Shown here piece by piece: positions 17,557-25,743 of a stretch of DNA of 34,477 nt. Location of the stretch: the NCBI GenBank assembly GCA_033471095.1, contig CP136752.1, positions 1,135,497 to 1,169,973 on the forward strand, written 5' to 3'. The notes under the pieces were generated by a model, which was given only the letters and a program-made list of their open reading frames with translations, did no database searches and was not told the origin of the DNA. Positions within the stretch are counted from its first letter, which is position 1. Each line of letters begins with the position of its first letter. This DNA is from Nitrosopumilaceae archaeon AB1(1) (GTDB lineage Archaea; Thermoproteota; Nitrososphaeria; Nitrososphaerales; Nitrosopumilaceae). Made by a program: the position numbers and the translations under genes.

Positions 17557-20500
17557 TTGAAGAGGATACTTGTACTTGGAAGTGGGGCAATAAAGATCGG
17601 AGAAGCCGGCGAAAGTCACAAAAATGACCGCTAATTTGACTACTCTGGTAGCCAATGCCTCAAGGCAATTCAAGAGGATGGCATAAAAAGCATTCTTGTT
17701 AATCCAAATATTGCAACAATTCAAACAGATACTCGCTTTGCAGACAAGGTCTATCTTTTACCTGTTCAACCGAATTTTGTCGAATCTGTAATAGAGTCTG
17801 AGCGCCCAGATGGCATAATGCTTGCGTATGGTGGACAGACTGCATTGAACTGTGGTGTAAAATTGGATGATAGTGGATTGTTGAAGAAATATGGCATAAA
17901 AGTTTTGGGAACACCAATTTCGGGAATTAAACAAACAGAAGACAGACAATTGTTCAAAGATTCTATGCAAAAGTGTGGTATATCAACTCTGCTAGGTAAA
18001 ACCATTCAAACGTTTGATGAGGCAAAACAGGCCGCACAAGATATTGGATATCCTGTAATCATTCGCGTGGCGTATACTCTGGGAGGTAAGGGTGGCGGTG
18101 TTGCACAAAACGAATTAGATCTATATGAGATTGTGACTCGTGGATTGAACGCTAGTATGGTAGGTCAGGTATTGGTTGAAAAATATGTTGGTCGATGGAA
18201 ACAGATAGAATATGAAGTGATACGTGATCACTCTGAGAATCAAGTAATTGTGTGTAACATGGAGAATGTTTTATCCATGCGTGTTCACACCGGTGATAAC
18301 ATTGTAGTTGCTCCGTCTCAAACTTTGAATAATTCTGAATATCACATGCTAAGAACAGCATCTTTGCACGCAACAAAGTACGTAGGTATTGTGGGGGAGT
18401 GTAATATTCAATTTGCGCTAAACCCTGAATCTTCCGAGTATGCGGCCATTGAAATTAATCCTAGATTATCACGCTCATCTGCTCTTGCAAGTAAGGCAAC
18501 AGGATATCCACTTGCTTACATGTCTGCAAAAATTGGACTAGGCTATGATTTATCAGAGTTGACAAATCGTATTACAAAGATAACAACAGCATGTTTTGAA
18601 CCATCTTTGGATTATATAGTGTGTAAACATCCGCGTTGGGATTTTGAGAAATTTGAATTAGCAAATAAAACACTGGGACCTACAATGAAATCCATCGGAG
18701 AAGTCATGGGTATCGGAAGAACGTTTGAAGAATCTTTGCAAAAAGCTATTAGAATGTTGGATAATAATCATAATGGTCTAGTGGGCGACCCATCCCACAA
18801 ATCACTTACTGAGGAGGAACTAGAAAACAAACTCTTGCAACCTGATGATTCCATCTTGTATCATGTAGCACATGCACTATACACTGGAATGTCTAAAGAG
18901 AAGATTCGGCAACTAACAATGATAAATCCTTGGTTTATTCATAAAATTAATAATATTGTAAATATGATGAAAAAACTCGATACTACTACTAATTACTCTT
19001 CATTATTACGTGAATCCAAACAATTAGGATTCTCAGATAAACAACTGGCAAATATTGTAAAAACAGATGAAGGTGAAATTCGTAAACAACGTAAACAACT
19101 AGGAATAACTCCTGTTGTAAAACAGATTGATACACTTGCTGCTGAATGGCCTGTGAAGACAAATTATCTCTATTTTACATATGGTGGTACTACTAATGAC
19201 ATTGAAGTTGATGACTCTAAAAGTATTATTGTTTTAGGTGCCGGTCCATATCGCATTGGAAGTAGTGTAGAGTTTGATTGGGGTACTGTCAATATGGTGT
19301 GGGGAATACAAAAAAACTCCGATTATACTATTTCTATTATTAATTGTAATCCAGAGACTGTGTCTACTGATTATGATATATGTGATTGATTATACTTTGA
19401 AGAGTTGACGTATGAGAGAATTTTAGACATTTGTGACTTTGAAAGACCGTCAGGAATTATAACTTGTGTGGGTGGGCAGACTGCAAATAATCTTATACCA
19501 AGACTTGATGCAAATCCAAACTCTCCAGTGCTTGGAACATTGCCGGCAAATATTGACAGGGCAGAGAATCGTTCTAAATTTAGTTCTGTTTTAGACAAAC
19601 TACACATAAAACAGCCCATCTGGGAAAAGTTTTCCAACCTTGAGAATGCCAGAGAGTTTGCACAAAATGTTGGTTATCCTGTGATTGTAAGACCATCCTA
19701 TGTTTTGAGTGGTGCGGCAATGAAGGTGGTATGGTCAAAAGAAGAGATGCGCTCCTTTGTTAGAGGTGCAACTAATTTATCATCTGATCACCCTGTGGTT
19801 ATCTCAAAGTTTATGCTCAATTCTCTTGAAGCTGATGTTGATGGTGTATGTGATGGTAGTAATGTTGTAATTGGAGCAATAATTGAACACATTGAAAGTG
19901 CAGGTATTCACTCTGGTGATGCAATAATGTGTATTCCACCACGTCGTCTTAGTACTCATATTATTGAAAAGATAACAGACTATGCCAAACAAATTGCACT
20001 AGAGTTTAAAATAATTGGTCCCTTTAATCTACAATTTCTAATTCATGATGGGCACGTCTATGTGATTGAATTGAATATACGAGCATCACGCTCTATGCCA
20101 TTTGTATCTAAATTTGTTGGCATAAATTTGATTGATCTTGCATCACGTGCTATTCTTGGAAATAAACTTCCCGCAATAGATGATAATTCGTGGCAAAAGA
20201 TAACACAGTATGGTGTCAAAACCCCACAGTTCTCCTTTATGCAACTAGACGGTGCTGATATTGTACTTGGAGTAGAGATGCAATCTACTGGAGAGTCTGC
20301 ATGTTTTGGAGATAGCTTTTATGATGCTCTCTCAAAGAGTTTGACATCTGTTGGTAATACATTACCCTCATCTGGCTCTGCACTAATCACTATTGGTGGC
20401 ATGGATAACAAAGAAAAACTATATCCTACAATTATTCTACTGCACAAGTTGGGCTTTAAGATATTTGCAACGGAGCATACTGCAGAATTTTTATCACAAA

Positions 20501-20796
20501 AGATAGATGACATTACCATAGTCCATAAAATTAGTGAGCCGGACAAATCCCCAAACATATCTGATTATCTGTATACACGAAAGATTGATTTTATAATTAA
20601 CATCCCATCAACGTCCACACTTGAAAAATATGTTGGTATGCTTTACGATGAGTATCAGATACGTCGTAAGGCCCTTGAACTTGGTATACCTGTTCTTACC
20701 ACTGTAGAGCTTGCAGAATCTTTTGTAAAGACTTTGGAATGGTTACGCTCAAACAAACCTACTCTGAAACCCCTAGATTCATACAAAGATGTCTAG
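17557..20796 (+). CDS. carB: Carbamoyl-phosphate synthase large subunit CarB with two internal stops
   Basis: TTG start at 17557 gives MKRILVLGSGAIKIGEAGE, the normal N-terminus. There follow a 21-nt insertion (17614-17634) that ends in TAA, and then FDYSGSQCLKAIQEDGIKS in frame, exactly where the family continues. The first ATP-grasp half has LAYGGQTALNCGVKL, RVAYTLGGKGGGVA and EINPRLSRSSALASKATGYP. The second half opens with VLGAGPYRIGSSVEFDWGTV and NPETVSTDYDICD, then TGA at 19387-19389 (codon 611), then LYFEELTYERILDICDFE and VRPSYVLSGAAMKVV. The C-terminal regulatory domain ends at TAG 20796. In relatives the TGA position is Lys or Arg (D-K-LYFEEL). Apart from the two stops the 1,079-codon frame is complete and well conserved, so recent damage, artefact or recoding are all possible. 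Confidence 0.88.
17614..17634 (+). other. 21-nt in-frame insertion with terminal TAA inside carB
   Basis: Removing these 21 bases joins GEAGE to FDYSGSQ, the invariant motif of the family. The insert holds a small inverted repeat (GTCA at 17615-17618 and TGAC at 17625-17628) and ends TAA. Its edges are ambiguous by two bases because both sides carry AA. No target duplication longer than that is visible. Confidence 0.75.
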
Positions 20797-21560
20797 AGGA
20801 CATTATGTATAATATCTTCATTTCCAATTATGGTGCCATCAAGTGTGATGATTTTCACTACAAACTCTTTTTTTAATATTCTAGAGATGATGGGGGATAT
20901 TGCACTTTTCTTCCTATGTCTGTATACTGGTACTATATACTGATTAAATGATGGTACAACTGTAACATCAAGTTTGCCACTTGTTGATGGAAATATTATT
21001 CTTCTATCACATTGTAAATTTACCCACACTCGTTGTCCATTTAAAATTGAATCATTGGAAAAGAAGATTGGATGTACATGTCCCATAATAATTCTAGACA
21101 CATACGACATTTTTCTTGTTGGTAAGATATGTCCATGTGTTAATAGTATGTTTCCTAACGTTATTCCAATGTTGCTTGTAACTGAACTTTGTGTAGATAT
21201 TTTCTGTATGTTCGAGTCATGATTACCAGGTATTATTATCAAATGCGTGATATCATTTAATTTTTTCATTAATTTTGACATCTCTTTCCATTCGAGATCT
21301 GAAATTCTATTAATACTAGATTTTATATCCCCCAGTATAATGACAGAGTCTGAATTTGTACTCTTTATCAGCTCTTCAATACTTTGTATAGATTCAACAC
21401 CATACGTGTTGCTCCCAATATTAATCTCCTTTCCAAATAATATCGATTCGAATCCTAGATGAATATCTGTGATGATTAAATAATTTTTATTTTCATAATT
21501 TAACGTCATGGCAGGCTTGTGTGGAACAATACGTGTATCTTTCACACTATTTTTCTGCAT
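20793..21560 (-). CDS. Archaeal SbcD-related calcineurin-like phosphoesterase
   Basis: 255 residues from ATG 21560. Metal-binding motifs of the calcineurin-like superfamily are visible in order: IITDIHLGFE near residue 30 (D-x-H), VIILGDIKSS near residue 75 (GD), LIIIPGNHDSN (GNHD) and later LLTHGHILPT and IIMGHVHPIFF (GHxH). The organisation matches the archaeal family often annotated as SbcD-related phosphoesterase (TIGR00024), whose exact substrate is not established. The last four bases overlap the carB stop on the opposite strand. The gap to EF-1alpha on the other side (about 110-125 bp) carries divergent promoters. Confidence 0.88.
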   Translation of the reverse strand: MQKNSVKDTRIVPHKPAMTLNYENKNYLIITDIHLGFESILFGKEINIGSNTYGVESIQSIEELIKSTNSDSVIILGDIKSSINRISDLEWKEMSKLMKKLNDITHLIIIPGNHDSNIQKISTQSSVTSNIGITLGNILLTHGHILPTRKMSYVSRIIMGHVHPIFFSNDSILNGQRVWVNLQCDRRIIFPSTSGKLDVTVVPSFNQYIVPVYRHRKKSAISPIISRILKKEFVVKIITLDGTIIGNEDIIHNVL

Positions 21561-21685
21561 CTTGTGTGTTAAAGTTGTTATTACAATTGTGTGATATTCT
21601 TGATGCTGAACTCTAATTTTAGAAATTATTTTCTGATATAATTTGTAAATAACATTAATATGTGTATAAAATGGGCAAATTATTT

Positions 21686-22984
21686 ATGGCAAACAAAGAT
21701 CACCTGAATCTTATTGTGACTGGTCACATTGATAATGGTAAATCTACTACGATGGGTCATTTCCTAATGGATTTGGGTGTAGTGGATCAGCGTACAATCG
21801 ATGCACATGCAAAGGCATCTGAGGAGACTGGAAAAGGTGATACTTTCAAGTATGCTTGGGTTATGGATAATATCAAAGATGAACGTGAACGTGGTATAAC
21901 TATAGATTTGGCATTTCAAAAATTTGAGACAAACAAATTCTTTTTTACATTAATTGATGCTCCTGGACATCGTGATTTTATTAAAAATATGATTACCGGT
22001 GCATCTGAAGCTGATGCTGCAGTACTAGTCTTGTCTGCAAAAGAGGGTGAAACTGATACTGCGATTGCCCCTGGTGGACAAGCTCGTGAACATGCCTTCT
22101 TGTTAAAGACATTGGGTGTAGGTCAACTCATAGTTGCAATTAACAAAATGGATGTTAGCAACTATTCTGAAGATGCCTTCAACGCCGCTGTTGAAAAAGG
22201 TAAAAAACTTGTTCAATCTGTAGGATATAAAGTTGACAATGTACCATTTGTGCCAGTATCTGGTTGGAAGGGCGATAATCTAGTCAAAAAATCTGACAGT
22301 ATGTCTTGGTGGAAAGGTAAGACACTATTGGAGACTTTTGACGACTTTACACTTCCTGAAAAACCAATTGGTAAACCACTGCGTGTTCCTATTCAAGATG
22401 TATATACAATTACTGGTGTTGGTACTGTACCTGTTGGTCGTGTTGAGACTGGAACCATGAAACCAAATGATAAAATTATTGTTATGCCTTCTGGTTCTAT
22501 CGGTGAGATTAAATCTATAGAGACTCATCATGCTGAAATGCCATCTGCACAAGCCGGTGACAATATCGGATTTAACCTACGTGGAATTGAAAAGAAAGAT
22601 ATCAAACGTGGTGATGTCTTGGGTACTCCAGACAATCCTCCAAAGGTAGCTAAAGAATTTAAGGCACAAATTATAATAATACACCATCCTACTGCTCTGG
22701 CCCCTGGCTATACACCAGTGATGCATTGTCACACAGCACAGGTTGCAGCAACTATAACTGAATTTCTTGCAAAGATAAATCCTGCAACTGGAGCTACTGA
22801 TGAAGAGAATCCAAAATTCCTCAAAGTAGGAGACTCTGCAATTGTTAAAATTCGACCTGTTCGACCAACACCAATTGAAACTTTTCAGGAATTCCCTGAA
22901 ATGGGTAGATTTGCACTTCGTGATATGGGTGCAACTATTGCTGCCGGTGTTGTTAAAGAAATTACTGAAGAACACAAACCCTAG
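21686..22984 (+). CDS. tuf: Translation elongation factor 1-alpha (aEF1A)
   Basis: 432 residues from ATG 21686 (MANKDHLNLIVTGHIDNGKS), the usual N-terminus. An in-frame ATG at 21671 and GTG at 21662 would add 5 or 8 unusual residues, though a TATAAT at 21637-21642 would allow them. It delivers aminoacyl-tRNA to the ribosome. GTPase motifs: GHIDNGKST (G1), RERGITIDLAF (G2), DAPGHRDFIKNM (G3), AINKMD (G4) and VPVSGWKGDN near G5. Domains II and III follow with VYTITGVGTVPVGRVETG and KVGDSAIVKIRPVRP. uS10 follows after 18 bp, a common archaeal pairing. Confidence 0.96.
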   Translation: MANKDHLNLIVTGHIDNGKSTTMGHFLMDLGVVDQRTIDAHAKASEETGKGDTFKYAWVMDNIKDERERGITIDLAFQKFETNKFFFTLIDAPGHRDFIKNMITGASEADAAVLVLSAKEGETDTAIAPGGQAREHAFLLKTLGVGQLIVAINKMDVSNYSEDAFNAAVEKGKKLVQSVGYKVDNVPFVPVSGWKGDNLVKKSDSMSWWKGKTLLETFDDFTLPEKPIGKPLRVPIQDVYTITGVGTVPVGRVETGTMKPNDKIIVMPSGSIGEIKSIETHHAEMPSAQAGDNIGFNLRGIEKKDIKRGDVLGTPDNPPKVAKEFKAQIIIIHHPTALAPGYTPVMHCHTAQVAATITEFLAKINPATGATDEENPKFLKVGDSAIVKIRPVRPTPIETFQEFPEMGRFALRDMGATIAAGVVKEITEEHKP

Positions 22985-23002
22985 GGAGTATGGTGTCCAA
23001 CA

Positions 23003-23305
23003 TTGACACAATCTGCCCGTATCAAACTTACTAGTATCCATCTTTCTAAACTTGTTGGTGTATGTGATGAAATTATAGACATGGGAATCAAGGCTGGTGT
23101 AAAATTTAAAGGCCCAACACCACTACCTGTAAAAAAACTACACATTGCAACTAGAAAATCCCCTTGTGGAAGCGGTACAGAGACATATGAGAAATGGGAG
23201 ATGAGAACACATCGTAGAATAATCGACATTGATCATAAAGTGATCAAGCAAATAATGCGTCTCAACATACCATCTGGTGTGTACATTGAGATGTTACTAA
23301 CATAA
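23003..23305 (+). CDS. rps10: Ribosomal protein uS10
   Basis: 100 residues from TTG 23003 (MTQSARIKLTSIHLSKL), TAA at 23303-23305. Family words: GVKFKGPTPLPVKKLHIATR, then SPCGSGTETYEKWEMRTHRR and PSGVYIEMLLT at the end, all typical of archaeal and eukaryotic uS10. It is a small-subunit protein of the 3' head domain. It lies 18 bp after EF-1alpha and is probably in the same transcript. No ATG is available in frame near the start, so the TTG is the best choice. A T-rich stretch just after the stop (about 23310-23321) may end the transcript. Confidence 0.95.
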   Translation: MTQSARIKLTSIHLSKLVGVCDEIIDMGIKAGVKFKGPTPLPVKKLHIATRKSPCGSGTETYEKWEMRTHRRIIDIDHKVIKQIMRLNIPSGVYIEMLLT

Positions 23306-23364
23306 CTATATTTTTAAATTTTTAACACCTATGACAAGATAACGACCTACACATACAAGTATCC

Positions 23365-23371
23365 TTTAAAT
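23365..23371 (+). promoter_or_regulatory. TATA box of the rpo12 gene
   Basis: TTTAAAT is centred 27 bp upstream of TTG 23395, which selects this TTG over an earlier in-frame TTG at 23371. Confidence 0.6.
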
Positions 23372-23394
23372 TGCTGTATTTTCAAATCCTTGTA

Positions 23395-23601
23395 TTGTCA
23401 TCTGAAGAATCTGAGGTTCAAGAAGTAGAAGAGGTTAAAGAAGAACCACCACGATATGAAGCTCAATACTCTTGTCTTCGTTGTGGTACAAATGTCTCAA
23501 ATGTAGAACTTGAGCGTCTACCTGAGATAAAATGTATTTGTGGTTTTCGCATATTTACCAAACTTCGCTCAGAGGGTATAAAGCGAATAAAAGCAATCTA
23601 G
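23395..23601 (+). CDS. rpo12: DNA-directed RNA polymerase subunit Rpo12 (RpoP)
   Basis: 68 residues from TTG 23395. An acidic N-terminal tail (SSEESEVQEVEEVKEE) precedes the zinc ribbon YSCLRCGTNVSNVELERLPE, with the second pair in KCICGFRIFTKLRSEG. This Cx2C...CxCG arrangement with an FRI(F/L)xKxR end is the signature of the Rpb12/RpoP subunit, which joins Rpo3 and Rpo10 in the assembly platform. The acidic tail is longer than in many archaea. An earlier TTG at 23371 would add eight residues; the TATA position excludes it. The stop overlaps the end of the convergent zinc-finger gene by four bases. Confidence 0.88.
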   Translation: MSSEESEVQEVEEVKEEPPRYEAQYSCLRCGTNVSNVELERLPEIKCICGFRIFTKLRSEGIKRIKAI

Positions 23602-23786
23602 ATTTTTGTATGAAATTTTTGCATATGTGTACGCATTTGCTCCATTCCTGAAAACTCTACACCACAAACGTTACAATCATACTTGTTATTTTTATAATGA
23701 ATAGTTAATTTATGGTGCATCACATCTTCTTCTTGTTTGAATTTTTCATTACACATATCACACTTGTGTCTCTTGAATATATTCAA
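23598..23786 (-). CDS. Two-finger C2H2 zinc-finger protein, 62 aa
   Basis: ATG at 23786, stop at 23598-23600. The protein is almost entirely two classical C2H2 fingers: CDMCNEKFKQEEDVMHHK with a following LTIH, and CNVCGVEFSGMEQMRTHM followed by QKFH, joined by a short basic linker. Such fingers bind DNA, RNA or protein; small one- or two-finger proteins are known in Nitrososphaerota but their roles are mostly untested. The gene starts two bases after the stop of the triple zinc-ribbon gene, so they are probably co-transcribed. It converges on rpo12 with a four-base overlap. Confidence 0.8.
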   Translation of the reverse strand: MNIFKRHKCDMCNEKFKQEEDVMHHKLTIHYKNNKYDCNVCGVEFSGMEQMRTHMQKFHTKI

Positions 23787-23788
23787 AA

Positions 23789-24199
23789 TTATTCATTCTC
23801 TGCTTTTTGCTCATCCCAACATTTTCTACACAACTGTCCTGTTACTTTCCATTTACTCTTTGGATTGTAACGAATAAATCCTAATTTTTCACCACAAACA
23901 CTGCAGAAATTTTTCTCAACCTTAAAAGTTTGCTCCTTTTCATCAAAACAAGTTTTACATAATAGCCCTTCCATGTCCCACTGCCATCGTGGCTCCCATA
24001 AATTCATAATTTTATCCTTCTTTTTACAAACAATACATTCTTGAATTGCCTTGGCCTCATGATGCTCCCTTGTCTTATCTAGATGACATTTTCCACATAG
24101 ACGACCCTCGATTCCCCATTCGCGTTTAGGTTTATGTCTGTGGGTCAAACGTACATTACATACAGTACAAAATAACGGCTTTCTAGAAAATAGATTCAT
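23789..24199 (-). CDS. Triple zinc-ribbon repeat protein, 136 aa
   Basis: ATG at 24199, TAA at 23789-23791, with a TATA-like box 25.5 bp upstream. The sequence consists of three repeats of about 40 residues. Each has CxxC, a basic or aromatic stretch with Trp, then G-x-LC-x2-C: FCTVCNVRL with WGIEGRLCGKC; CIVCKKKDK with WDMEGLLCKTC; FCSVCGEKL with WKVTGQLCRKC. Twelve cysteines should bind three zinc ions. The conserved W-x3-G-x-L-C word is diagnostic of internal duplication. No known family is recalled for this triple form. Charge and zinc ribbons suggest nucleic-acid binding; this is inference. Confidence 0.75.
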   Translation of the reverse strand: MNLFSRKPLFCTVCNVRLTHRHKPKREWGIEGRLCGKCHLDKTREHHEAKAIQECIVCKKKDKIMNLWEPRWQWDMEGLLCKTCFDEKEQTFKVEKNFCSVCGEKLGFIRYNPKSKWKVTGQLCRKCWDEQKAENE

Positions 24200-24220
24200 A
24201 ATGATTTTAGTGTGTCTAAT

Positions 24221-24228
24221 AATTTATC
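24221..24228 (-). promoter_or_regulatory. TATA box of the zinc-ribbon/C2H2 pair
   Basis: AATTTATC on the plus strand (GATAAATT on the coding strand) is centred 25.5 bp upstream of the ATG at 24199. Confidence 0.45.
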
Positions 24229-24240
24229 TTTACTGTATCT

Positions 24241-24384
24241 TTATTCTTCTCTCAATATTTTCTCTAGAGCTTGAGATGCATTTAACAAACCGTGTTGTTT
24301 AGCATACTCTTGTATCATTTCATATTGTTGTTTTGTAAAGCATACGGGGATGGATTTTCTCATGATATCATTAACATTAATCAT
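24241..24384 (-). CDS. Small ribbon-helix-helix-like protein, 47 aa
   Basis: ATG at 24384, TAA at 24241-24243, 47 residues: MINVNDIMRKSIPVCFTKQQ, then YEMIQEYAKQHGLLNASQAL and EKILREE. A short basic strand (RKSIPVCFT) followed by two helices, with ASQALEKIL in the second, is the pattern of CopG/Arc-type ribbon-helix-helix DNA-binding proteins, which pair as dimers. An internal ATG at 24363 (MRKSIPV) is the alternative start. It lies just upstream of the zinc-ribbon gene on the same strand. Likely a small transcription regulator; its target is unknown. Confidence 0.6.
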   Translation of the reverse strand: MINVNDIMRKSIPVCFTKQQYEMIQEYAKQHGLLNASQALEKILREE

Positions 24385-24544
24385 TTTAAAAACTTTGCTA
24401 GTTTGATGTCTATTAAGTTATATATGATTAGAGATAATGCGGTTGTTCTCTGAAATGTTGAAACTCTGCTGTCTTTTTTTTTATGTAATTCTCAAACCTT
24501 TACCTCTGATACATATTTTATCATTTAAAATAATTACACGAATA

Positions 24545-24552
24545 TTATATTA
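24545..24552 (+). promoter_or_regulatory. TATA box of the citrate synthase gene
   Basis: TTATATTA is centred 26.5 bp upstream of ATG 24575. A second AT-rich box (ATTTAAAATAA near 24523) is too far for a leaderless start. Confidence 0.5.
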
Positions 24553-24574
24553 ACAAGCCAAAACCAATTATCAC

Positions 24575-25738
24575 ATGGATACTAAAAATATTGGTCTGAG
24601 AAATGTAGAGGTGGCCGATACACGTGTCTCTAACATTGATGGTGTAAATGGTAAACTAATTTATCGTGGTTTTGATATTAGTGATTTGGCATCAAAATCA
24701 AATTTTGAAGAAACTGCATACCTATTACTACATGATGCTCTGCCAAATAATGATCAATTACTAAATTTTAAATCTGAAATGATAAAGGCCCGTGTAATTC
24801 CAAAACAGATGCAAAAAAACATGGCAAATTGGAGATCGGATGCAGATCCAATGGATATGCTGCAGGCCTTTGTAGCTGCGCTAGCAGGATATTATGATGA
24901 AGAGTTTAAAGACAAATTTGCCAGTTATCAACGTGCTACAAATGTTATTGCAAAAATTCCAACAATAGTTGCCAGTTGGCAAAGAATACGAAATAATCTA
25001 GAGGTTGTTCATCCTCGTGACGATCTTAGTCATGCTGCAAACTTTCTTTACATGATGAATGGAACAATTCCTGATCAAGAAACTGAAAAGATGTTTGACG
25101 TTGCTCTCATACTACACGCTGATCATACATTTAATGCATCTACATTTACTGCACGTCAGGTTGCATCTACACGAGCACATATGTATTCTGCAATTAGCTC
25201 TGCGATTGGCTCTCTTAGTGGGGAACTACATGGCGGTGCAAATTATGAGGTCATGAAAATGTTACTTGATATTCAGACAGTCGATAATGTGTCTGATTGG
25301 ATTAAAGCTAGAATGAATAAAGGGGAGCGAATCATGGGCATGGGACATGCGGTCTATAAAACATTTGATCCGCGCTCTGTATTGTTGAAAAATCTGTCCA
25401 AATCTCTTGCTAAAAAATTATCACTTCCTTGGTTTGATATTACTCAAAAAGTTGAACAGGTGACAATTCAAGAGATAAAAAATACTAAAAACATCTCTAT
25501 ATACCCAAATGTTGATCTATACAGTGCGTCACTTTACTACATGCTTGGCATTCCTATGGATCTGAATACTCCTATCTTTGCAATGTCCCGTGTTGCTGGC
25601 TGGACCGCACATATAATTGAGGAAAAATTTGCCGAGGCAGCTCCGAAACCGGCACTTTACAGACCAAAGGCAAACTATGTTGGAAAGTATTGTGATCCTG
25701 ACGGTTGTAAATATACTCCGTTAGAACTTCGTGTATAG
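24575..25738 (+). CDS. gltA: Citrate synthase
   Basis: 387 residues, the length of archaeal and Gram-positive type I citrate synthases. It condenses oxaloacetate and acetyl-CoA at the entry to the TCA cycle. N-terminal words VSNIDGVNGKLIYRGFDISD are typical. Catalytic residues are visible as the His in LSGELHGGANYEVMKML, the His in GMGHAVYKTFDPRS and the Asp in YPNVDLYSASLYYMLGIP; MSRVAGWTAHIIEE follows. 2-methylcitrate synthase is the main alternative, but no other methylcitrate-pathway genes are nearby. The DHH gene starts five bases after its stop, so the two are probably co-transcribed. Confidence 0.94.
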   Translation: MDTKNIGLRNVEVADTRVSNIDGVNGKLIYRGFDISDLASKSNFEETAYLLLHDALPNNDQLLNFKSEMIKARVIPKQMQKNMANWRSDADPMDMLQAFVAALAGYYDEEFKDKFASYQRATNVIAKIPTIVASWQRIRNNLEVVHPRDDLSHAANFLYMMNGTIPDQETEKMFDVALILHADHTFNASTFTARQVASTRAHMYSAISSAIGSLSGELHGGANYEVMKMLLDIQTVDNVSDWIKARMNKGERIMGMGHAVYKTFDPRSVLLKNLSKSLAKKLSLPWFDITQKVEQVTIQEIKNTKNISIYPNVDLYSASLYYMLGIPMDLNTPIFAMSRVAGWTAHIIEEKFAEAAPKPALYRPKANYVGKYCDPDGCKYTPLELRV

Positions 25739-25743
25739 AGATT

